20,839 nt of DNA from a virus. The stretch lies in IMG/VR virus record IMGVR_UViG_3300017743_000180, positions 1-20,839 of that record, one strand, 5' to 3'. How positions within the stretch are numbered: the first letter of the stretch is position 1; each line of letters starts with the position of its first letter. A model generated the notes under the pieces. It was not told the DNA's origin. It did no database searches and saw nothing but the letters and a program-made list of their open reading frames with translations. The position numbers and the translations under genes were made by a program. Of the stretch, positions 6,011-11,182 are shown in pieces.

Positions 6011-7069
6011 ATGCCTATAGGTACTAGTAAAGCAGGCTTGTTAGGTGCGGGCGTAGTCCCCGGCGGCAGCCAAGTATTCAACTCTTCGGGAACTTTTGTT
6101 GTCCCTGCGGGGGTTACTTTAGTTAGTGCTTCGGGTTTGGGCACCGCAGGTAATTCCGGAAACGCAGGTAGTGCGGGCGGCTTAGGCGCAGGGGGTTCTG
6201 GAGGTGCGGGAGGTAACGCAGGAAACTCCGGCCTACCAAGTTCGTATCGAGCATCTGCTTCGTCTAATCCGGGCGGATCAGGAGGTTCCGGAGGGGGAAG
6301 TGGACCTTCCGGTAATCCGGGTAATGCCGGTACAGCTTCGTCTGCGTTTTGTTTGAATTTCCCCGGAGGAACTGCGGGAACTGGCGGAAACGGTGGGGCA
6401 GCCGGAGCCAGTGGTAATTCCGGAACTGCGGGAACTCCAGACAACAGCGCCATTGCCGTCCCGTGTAACTTCCCTACTCCGACTCTACAAACCATTTCAA
6501 GCGGTGGCGGTGGCGGCACTACGGGTGGCGGCGGTGGCGCGAGTGCAAGAGCGCGCACCATCCCGTGTCCTTGTACGAACATTAGGTCAATATATATATT
6601 AGGCGGTGGTGGCGGCGGTGGGTCCGGAGACACAAACAGCGGCAGTACCGCTTCAAGCGGTTTTGCTGCGGGACTATTTCAACAAACAGCGCCGGGAGGC
6701 ACCGCAGGTGGTGGAAGGGGTGCCAGACCAAGCTATAGCTACGGGCAAACGCCCGGTGGAGGTAGTACTGGTTTAAGCAGGGCGGGAATACCCGGCGACG
6801 CAGGTGCAAGCGCCTCATCTCCGGGAGCGGGCGGTGGCGGTGGCGGTGGGGGGTCGATGATTTACGGCCTTCAGTCTACTAATGTTCAAGCTACTGCGGG
6901 AAGCGGTGCCGGTGGTGGGGGCCGTGGGAGTGCAGGTAATCCGGGTAATCCCGGCAATGCCGGGGCCCCTTCAAACCCTACAGTTCACAATTGCGTTAGC
7001 GTAGTTTCAGGAGCTTCGTACCCAGTAACGGCTAACGCCCCCGTAACTATTTCATGGGACCCACAATAA
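6011..7069 (+). CDS. Glycine-rich, partly collagen-like fibre/adhesin protein
   Basis: 352 aa. An opening VFNSSGTFVVPAGVTLVSAS (22-41) matches the SGTF-x-VPAGVT start of glycine-rich domains found in phage tail proteins. Then come Gly-X-Y runs at residues 44-76 (11 triplets), 89-109 (7), 120-143 (8), 259-267 (3) and 303-320 (6). Every Pro at a Y position follows Gly-X (GLP, GNP, GTP, GIP, GAP). Poly-Gly tracts also occur (165-176, 198-204, 273-281). The composition suits either a polyglycine-II bundle, as in the S16-type phage adhesin gp38, or a collagen-like stalk. Five Cys (114, 152, 186, 188, 328) could cross-link it. Host binding is likely but inferred. Confidence 0.8.
   Translation: MPIGTSKAGLLGAGVVPGGSQVFNSSGTFVVPAGVTLVSASGLGTAGNSGNAGSAGGLGAGGSGGAGGNAGNSGLPSSYRASASSNPGGSGGSGGGSGPSGNPGNAGTASSAFCLNFPGGTAGTGGNGGAAGASGNSGTAGTPDNSAIAVPCNFPTPTLQTISSGGGGGTTGGGGGASARARTIPCPCTNIRSIYILGGGGGGGSGDTNSGSTASSGFAAGLFQQTAPGGTAGGGRGARPSYSYGQTPGGGSTGLSRAGIPGDAGASASSPGAGGGGGGGGSMIYGLQSTNVQATAGSGAGGGGRGSAGNPGNPGNAGAPSNPTVHNCVSVVSGASYPVTANAPVTISWDPQ
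6140..6439 (+). repeat. Collagen-like Gly-X-Y triplet stretches
   Basis: Unbroken Gly-X-Y frames occur at 6140-6238, 6275-6337 and 6368-6439, with a further stretch at 6917-6970. Asn is common at X (GNS, GNA, GNP) and Pro occurs only rarely at X but repeatedly at Y. The stretches are interrupted by non-triplet linkers, unlike a long collagen. Confidence 0.7.
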
Positions 7070-7071
7070 GT

Positions 7072-7536
7072 ATGAACCAAGAAGACCTTGATAGTGCGAT
7101 GAAAGAGCATCATTTAAAGCAACAAATACGCTCTTTAGAGGCTAATAAAAATAGAGCGCAGTCCGTCAGTATTGGTATGTCGGGTTCTGGCACGACAGAA
7201 ATAACTATGCGGGGAGAAGACGGCACGTTTTTGTGGAATATATATCAACCCGTTCAAGTAACAGAATTTATACATCAACTAGCCGCTAGTATAGGTTGCC
7301 ACATACACATTCAACCTAGAAAAGATTTTGGTAGTTGGAGAGAATGGAACGAACCTACGGAGCAAGAGCAGTTACACTTAAATGGTTTTCCTCCTTTTGC
7401 CCAACAAAGCGTAGGACATGAAAAAATAGGTTTGATACCCCAAAATGCTCCGCAAACTAAGGAGAAAGAGAATGTGGCAACTAAAAAGGCTGTCAACAAA
7501 CGAAGCACTAAGCGAAGCAGGACCGCTTCCAAATAA
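7072..7536 (+). CDS. Phage protein of unknown function with basic tail
   Basis: 154 aa from ATG 7072; an in-frame ATG at 7054 would overlap the Gly-rich gene by 16 nt. Neither start has a strong Shine-Dalgarno. Residues 1-27 (MNQEDLDSAMKEHHLKQQIR and following) look like a short coiled coil. The middle contains a beta-like SIGMSGSGTTEITMRGEDG, then a helical VTEFIHQLAASIGCHIHIQP with two His around a Cys, and a WREW motif. The last ~25 residues are very Lys/Arg-rich (KKAVNKRSTKRSRTASK), possibly nucleic-acid binding. Its last 65 nt overlap the next gene out of frame. I do not recognise the family; position between fibre and chaperone-like genes suggests a tail role. Confidence 0.7.
   Translation: MNQEDLDSAMKEHHLKQQIRSLEANKNRAQSVSIGMSGSGTTEITMRGEDGTFLWNIYQPVQVTEFIHQLAASIGCHIHIQPRKDFGSWREWNEPTEQEQLHLNGFPPFAQQSVGHEKIGLIPQNAPQTKEKENVATKKAVNKRSTKRSRTASK
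7459..7464 (+). promoter_or_regulatory. Ribosome binding site inside the preceding gene
   Basis: AAGGAG lies 7 nt before ATG 7472 and within the upstream reading frame. It selects 7472 over the in-frame upstream ATG at 7445. Confidence 0.6.
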
Positions 7537-7837
7537 CTGGGGTCCTATATTTGGCTTGCATGGGTTCCAAGAAAAACTTGGTGACTTGTCGTGGCTAGGT
7601 CCTTCCTATGCGGATAAGGGGTGGGTAGAGCTAACTCAAGAAGAGCAGGAAGCCCTAGAGACTGCCGCCGTCACAGCCAAAGTCCAATCATTGAAGACTG
7701 AGACGGAAGAAAGGCTAACAACCCCAGACCTTACGGTAGAGCTTAAAATAGCTTTGAATGAATATCTATTAGCCCTTGATAGTGTTTGTTTGTGCCCAGA
7801 CTTTAACTGCGACCCAAAGTTTCCGGTGAAGCCTTAG
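7472..7837 (+). CDS. Tail-assembly-chaperone-like phage protein
   Basis: 121 aa with start at 7472 chosen for its AAGGAG. The conserved-looking N-terminus (MWQLKRLSTNEALSEAGPLP, then NWGPIFGLHGFQEKLGDLSW, GPSYADKGWVELT) is followed by an acidic helix and a C-terminal block TTPDLTVELKIALNEYLLAL...PKFPVKP. The latter half resembles phage tail assembly chaperone-like proteins, which typically end in an Asp-rich helix, a conserved Tyr and a final P-x-[KR]-P. It lies downstream of the Gly-rich fibre gene, where fibre assembly chaperones are often encoded. The family call is from pattern memory and is tentative; the frame itself is secure. Confidence 0.7.
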   Translation: MWQLKRLSTNEALSEAGPLPNNWGPIFGLHGFQEKLGDLSWLGPSYADKGWVELTQEEQEALETAAVTAKVQSLKTETEERLTTPDLTVELKIALNEYLLALDSVCLCPDFNCDPKFPVKP

Positions 7838-7840
7838 TTT

Positions 7841-8428
7841 ATGGAGATTAGTGGATATAGAGTTAAGAATCTATCTTACATAACCATAGACAACTTTTTT
7901 ACTGCCGAAGAATTAAAAACAGTTACCCAAGAAATAAAAGACCTAAAAAGATTTAGTCTCTCTGCCGAAAAAACTGGCACGGCAATAAACGAAGTCAACA
8001 ATTTAAAGAAAACAGGCACGGGATTATTTTTAGACGGCCTTTACTCCGAAAACCGAGACGCGTCGGACATACTTAAAGCAAACAGGAAATTGTTTGCCCC
8101 AGAGATACAAGACTACGCGACTGAATTTGATATTATTTTTGAGTATATGAGGGAGTCCAACCAAGACACTACCCTACTAAATTACTACGCCGAAGGGCAA
8201 AGCTACGCCCCTCATAAAGACCAAGCAAGGATATCATCGGTTTTATTTTTACGAGCCGGAGAGTTTACAGGAGGAGAGTTTTCTTTCCCTGAACAGGGAG
8301 TAACTATTGAGGCCGTGCATAATCGAGCGGTTGTCTTCCCCGGATGTGCGACTCATGCCGCCATGCCTTTATACGGGGCCGGAACAAGAGTTTCAATAGC
8401 CCAGTTTATAGATTATGTTGGAAAGTAA
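7841..8428 (+). CDS. 2OG-Fe(II) oxygenase 4
   Basis: 195 aa. Complete cofactor site: H125-K-D127 in the strand YYAEGQSYAPHKDQARISSV, H172 in VVFPGCATHAAMPL, and R183 in GTRVSIAQFI. The central FLRAGEFTGGEFSFPEQ gives the usual F-x-GGE-x-x-F feature of P4H-type folds. The N-terminal half (YITIDNFFTAEELKTVTQEI) matches the helical cap of these enzymes. It is separated from oxygenases 1-3 by the Gly-rich gene and two small genes, so the four enzymes bracket the fibre gene. The next gene starts immediately after its stop. Substrate unknown; it shares only motifs, not overall sequence, with the other three. Confidence 0.87.
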   Translation: MEISGYRVKNLSYITIDNFFTAEELKTVTQEIKDLKRFSLSAEKTGTAINEVNNLKKTGTGLFLDGLYSENRDASDILKANRKLFAPEIQDYATEFDIIFEYMRESNQDTTLLNYYAEGQSYAPHKDQARISSVLFLRAGEFTGGEFSFPEQGVTIEAVHNRAVVFPGCATHAAMPLYGAGTRVSIAQFIDYVGK

Positions 8429-8653
8429 ATGCCGCTTAAATACCGCATAAGGTTTAACAAAGCTCGTGGACAATCGGGCAGGGGTACGGAAGAGCACGTC
8501 TGGCGTGTGCTACAAGACGATACAGAGTGGTTAGCTAGACATGTTATCATTGAAGTGCCTTCTCGAAGCGAGCAGGAAGGGCCAGATTGGAATATGGTGT
8601 GCGAAGGCACTATGCTATTTTTTGAAGACACCGATACTGTAGTAATACAGTGA
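8429..8653 (+). CDS. Small conserved phage protein, unknown function
   Basis: 74 aa, beginning directly at the stop of oxygenase 4 (no gap). The basic opening MPLKYRIRFNKARGQSGRGT is followed by EEHVWRVLQDDTEWLARHVI, EVPSRSEQEGPDW and an acidic end FFEDTDTVVIQ. Comparable ~75-aa proteins with the same RIRFNKxRGQxGRGT and DWN motifs occur in marine phage genomes, from memory, without a known role. No membrane or catalytic features are visible. Probably cytoplasmic and compact. It is the last gene before the lysis module. Confidence 0.75.
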   Translation: MPLKYRIRFNKARGQSGRGTEEHVWRVLQDDTEWLARHVIIEVPSRSEQEGPDWNMVCEGTMLFFEDTDTVVIQ

Positions 8654-8675
8654 CTTAAAAGTAGAGTAGAATTAA

Positions 8676-9158
8676 ATGATTGAAATCGGACTAGCACTAG
8701 GGGCGGCTAAGAAAGCCTTTGACCTCATACAGTCTGCAATCGACACAGGTAAGCAGGCCAATGAAATTCTGGGACAAGTTGGCGATTTTTACGACGCCAA
8801 AGAGAAAGTCCAAGAAGCGAAAGAAGAGCACAGGCGAAAGCCAAACGGGGCCTACGGCGAACAGTCCGTAGAGTCCTACGCTCTGAGAATAGTCGAGGCT
8901 GAGATAGCTTGCGACAGATATGAAGCGCAGATTAAAAAGATGTTCATGGCCCAAGGCAAGACGCCTATGTATCAAAAAATGATGCAAATTAGAACGCAAG
9001 AGCGTGACCGTAGGGCTGCGGCTCAGCGTGAGCTTCTGAAAATACAACGTGAGAAGCTACAGCGACAACGTGAGCTGAAGAACGTCATTATTGCCTTGTT
9101 TGCACTGGCAATGTGTGCAGGCTCTGCTATTTATATAGCTGCTGTAGCGGTAGGGTAG
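8676..9158 (+). CDS. C-tail-anchored coiled-coil membrane protein
   Basis: 160 aa. Residues 1-134 are hydrophilic and mostly helical, with long Lys/Glu/Arg/Gln-rich coiled-coil stretches (about 47-65 and 106-134, including ERDRRAAAQRELLKIQREKL). Residues 137-159 form one membrane segment (VIIALFALAMCAGSAIYIAA) at the very C-terminus. The expected topology is a cytoplasmic coiled coil anchored to the inner membrane, or the reverse. It is the first gene of the lysis module and lies 4 nt before another small membrane protein, so a holin-partner or lysis-timing role is plausible, but the family is not recognised. Confidence 0.75.
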   Translation: MIEIGLALGAAKKAFDLIQSAIDTGKQANEILGQVGDFYDAKEKVQEAKEEHRRKPNGAYGEQSVESYALRIVEAEIACDRYEAQIKKMFMAQGKTPMYQKMMQIRTQERDRRAAAQRELLKIQREKLQRQRELKNVIIALFALAMCAGSAIYIAAVAVG

Positions 9159-9162
9159 TAGT

Positions 9163-9384
9163 ATGGAATATCAAGTAATGTTTAACGTAGCTATCGCCTT
9201 GGCGGGTTTTATTGGCGGTTGGTTAGTCAACCGTGTATTTGCTTTGTTAGACCGCATTGACGCCGAAATGAAAGCTATACCGATGCAGTACGTGGCAAAG
9301 GACGACTACCGCGAAGACATCCGCGAGATCAAAGAGATGCTTGGGGCTATATTCAAGCGACTAGAGAACAAGGCAGACAAATGA
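9163..9384 (+). CDS. Small membrane protein with C-terminal coiled coil (holin partner or i-spanin-like)
   Basis: 73 aa: a single hydrophobic segment at about residues 7-25 (FNVAIALAGFIGGWLVNRVF), then a charged helix ending REIKEMLGAIFKRLENKADK. An N-terminal membrane anchor followed by a coiled coil is the topology of an inner-membrane spanin subunit, but the protein is short for that family, so a holin or antiholin accessory is equally possible. Its last 4 nt overlap the lipase start (ATGA), tying the two in translation. A lipoprotein resembling an o-spanin is encoded after the lipase and could be its partner. Confidence 0.75.
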   Translation: MEYQVMFNVAIALAGFIGGWLVNRVFALLDRIDAEMKAIPMQYVAKDDYREDIREIKEMLGAIFKRLENKADK

Positions 9385-10082
9385 AACTCGATCCGGTAAT
9401 GCTGAAAATGGCCTGCTCATGGTCAATGAAGGCGTACAACGAAAAAAATAAAGACGTGATCAAGATAGAGTCCAAGCTGACCTCTACCACTGCCTACTTC
9501 GTCCGAAGAAAAACCATCGACATTATTGTATTCCGTGGCACGCAGCAGGTGGGCGACTGGGCTTTTAACCTAATGGCGGTCCCTGTCCCGTATGCAGGCA
9601 GGCTGTGTCATGGCGGGTTTGTCACGGCCCATGCTTCTGTTTGGGGCCAAATCAAAAAGCTAATAGATCCCGAGAAGCGCACTCTAATTTGCGGCCATAG
9701 CCTCGGTGGGGCGCTTGCTGAGCTGACAGCCGCCAAGCTAAACGGCAAGCACGATAACCTGCACCTTATAACTTTTGGCAAGCCTAATACGTTCTTCAAA
9801 GGTTTTAAAAAGCCGATGGCCCTAGACAACCAAATATCCTGTGTTAACGGCAGTGACAGCGTAGCTCGTATACCTCGGTTGTGCTACGGCCCGAGCAAAT
9901 CACAAGAGATGCTGTACTTTTCTAATGCAGGTGTAGACTACATAAATCCTAGTAAGTACCTACGCAAAAAAGATAGGGGTGTTAAGGATCGTGTGTCAGA
10001 TCATTTTATGGACGGTTACAAAGAACGACTAACCCAATTCCTAGAGGATCAGAAAAATGGCAAAACTGGCGTTGATATTTAG
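9381..10082 (+). CDS. Class 3 lipase (alpha/beta hydrolase)
   Basis: 233 aa. The nucleophile elbow G105-H-S107-L-G-G lies in TLICGHSLGGALAEL, the acid is Asp159 (NGSDSVARIPR) and the base is His208 (VSDHFMDGY), in the order and spacing expected of Lipase_3 enzymes. VFRGT at 50-54 is the usual oxyanion strand, and CHGGFVTAHASVW at 76-88 the lid-proximal helix. Predicted reaction: hydrolysis of acylglycerols or phospholipids. There is no signal peptide, so it would depend on the holin to reach the envelope or would act on the inner membrane from inside. It is encoded between two envelope proteins of the lysis module, suggesting a lysis role; a metabolic role cannot be excluded. Confidence 0.88.
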   Translation: MKLDPVMLKMACSWSMKAYNEKNKDVIKIESKLTSTTAYFVRRKTIDIIVFRGTQQVGDWAFNLMAVPVPYAGRLCHGGFVTAHASVWGQIKKLIDPEKRTLICGHSLGGALAELTAAKLNGKHDNLHLITFGKPNTFFKGFKKPMALDNQISCVNGSDSVARIPRLCYGPSKSQEMLYFSNAGVDYINPSKYLRKKDRGVKDRVSDHFMDGYKERLTQFLEDQKNGKTGVDI

Positions 10083-10275
10083 CATTGCACTACTTATGGT
10101 TTCCTGCACCACCGTTGAGCAAGTACGTGAAAACAAAGAGCTGTATTGTTCGGGCATATACAAAGGCATGCGAGCCGTAGGCCGAGGTGCTCTGTCTGCC
10201 ACTACTGGCGTGGTCGTACCTGATGTGTGCGACACTATTGACGAAATCGTATCCGAAGAAAACGCAGAAGCATGA
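10057..10275 (+). CDS. Small lipoprotein, o-spanin candidate
   Basis: 72 aa. A short N-terminus (MAK) and hydrophobic core lead to a lipobox M14-V-S-C17, giving a mature ~56-aa lipoprotein attached to the outer membrane or inner membrane. Two more Cys (31 and 58) could form a disulfide. AGAGGA at 10043-10048 is a clear ribosome site inside the lipase gene, and the gene overlaps the lipase end by 26 nt and the next start by 4 nt (ATGA). Size, lipobox and position directly before holin and endolysin genes fit an o-spanin; the mature part has no Pro-rich stretch typical of some o-spanins, so the role is inferred. Confidence 0.75.
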   Translation: MAKLALIFSIALLMVSCTTVEQVRENKELYCSGIYKGMRAVGRGALSATTGVVVPDVCDTIDEIVSEENAEA

Positions 10276-10745
10276 TTAAAATAGGCGCTCTACTCAAGGC
10301 GCTTGCACCTACCGTGGCTCAAGCTGCGGGTGGCCCGATGGCCAGTATGGCGGTTAAAATGGTCGCTAGTAAGCTAGGTAGCCCCGATGCAAGCGTTGAC
10401 AAAATCGAAGAGATACTGCAAAGCCAACCCGAAAAAGCTGTACTAGTAAAACAGGCGGACAGGGAGTTTGGCGACCGTATCCGAGAGATGGAAATTGACC
10501 TTGAGTCGTTTAAGGCCGAAGTCGATGACCGCAAGGACGCAAGAGCAAAGTTCTCTGACGACCCCACCCCTAAGGTGTTTGCTGTCATTAGCCTAATAGG
10601 TTTCCTAGCCTACATCTTTATGGTTACCATACAGCCTCCCGACGCAAACGACGACGGGGTAGTTAATCTGGTGTTAGGGTACTTAGGCGGACTTGTCTCA
10701 GGTATATCTGCTTATTTCTTTGGTGGCAGTAATGGAAAGAAGTGA
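10272..10745 (+). CDS. Holin-like protein (GTA holin/3-TM type)
   Basis: 157 aa. An N-terminal, mildly hydrophobic amphipathic region (4-33) is followed by a charged helical middle and two strong membrane segments at 102-120 (VFAVISLIGFLAYIFMVTI) and 131-151 (VNLVLGYLGGLVSGISAYFF), with an acidic loop between them (PPDANDDG). The end FFGGSNGKK and the DDRKDARAKF motif before the first segment match the gene-transfer-agent 3-TM holin family (GTA_holin_3TM). Expected role: inner-membrane pore that lets lysozyme reach the cell wall. It lies directly before the endolysin gene; the stop is 1 nt from the chosen lysozyme start. Confidence 0.8.
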   Translation: MIKIGALLKALAPTVAQAAGGPMASMAVKMVASKLGSPDASVDKIEEILQSQPEKAVLVKQADREFGDRIREMEIDLESFKAEVDDRKDARAKFSDDPTPKVFAVISLIGFLAYIFMVTIQPPDANDDGVVNLVLGYLGGLVSGISAYFFGGSNGKK

Positions 10746-10746
10746 G

Positions 10747-11166
10747 ATGGAAAAACTACTAGAGATGCTCAAGCGCCACGAGGGCGTAAGGTCCCACGTT
10801 TACTTGTGCTCTGCCGGTTACGAAACCATCGGGGTAGGGAGAAATATTTCAAAGTCTGGGATTGGTTTGTCCGACGATGAAGTCGATTACCTACTGGAGA
10901 ACGACATAACGCGAGTTATTAAAGAGCTTTCTTCTGAATATCCGTGGTTTAACGATCTTGATGATGTCAGAAAAGATGCTATGATTGACATCAGCTTTAA
11001 CCTTGGCGCCACGCGCTTTCGCGGCTTTAAAAACGCGCTATCGGCTATGGAATCAGCCGACTATACCCTCGCAGCAAAAGAATTCCTTGATTCAAAATGG
11101 AGTCGGGACGTAAAGGGTCGCAGCCACGAACTCGCATCTATGATCGAGACGGGCAAATACTTGTAA
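10747..11166 (+). CDS. Endolysin, T4-like lysozyme (GH24)
   Basis: 139 aa from ATG 10747, 1 nt after the holin stop and with GGAAAG 7 nt upstream. In-frame ATGs at 10693 and 10732 lie inside the holin gene and are less likely. The catalytic region reads LKRHEGVRSHVY...CSAGYETIGVGRN. Glu12, Cys21 and Thr27 follow the E-8aa-[D/C]-5aa-T signature of T4-type lysozymes, with Cys in place of the T4 Asp. The rest (LENDITRVIKEL, ALSAMESADYTLAAKEFLDS, WSRDVKGRSHELASMIETG) fits the helical C-terminal lobe. It cleaves the MurNAc-GlcNAc bond of peptidoglycan. There is no signal sequence, so export must be holin-dependent. Confidence 0.9.
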   Translation: MEKLLEMLKRHEGVRSHVYLCSAGYETIGVGRNISKSGIGLSDDEVDYLLENDITRVIKELSSEYPWFNDLDDVRKDAMIDISFNLGATRFRGFKNALSAMESADYTLAAKEFLDSKWSRDVKGRSHELASMIETGKYL

Positions 11167-11182
11167 CGAGATTGGTAACCGT

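Noticed and set aside
5863-6633. Proline-rich 256-aa reading frame on the minus strand opposite the glycine-rich gene
   Set aside because: It is the mirror of Gly codons (GGN read as NCC, giving Pro), has no ribosome site and opposes a supported gene set on the other strand.
7441-7540. Programmed frameshift joining the 7072 and 7472 genes
   Set aside because: The relation is +1, the A-rich stretch does not form a proper slippery heptamer in frame, and the downstream gene has its own strong ribosome site and start.
10693-10746. Upstream start for the lysozyme at 10693
   Set aside because: It would overlap the holin by 53 nt and add a non-family N-terminus without a good ribosome site; 10747 fits the GH24 start and lies 1 nt after the holin stop.
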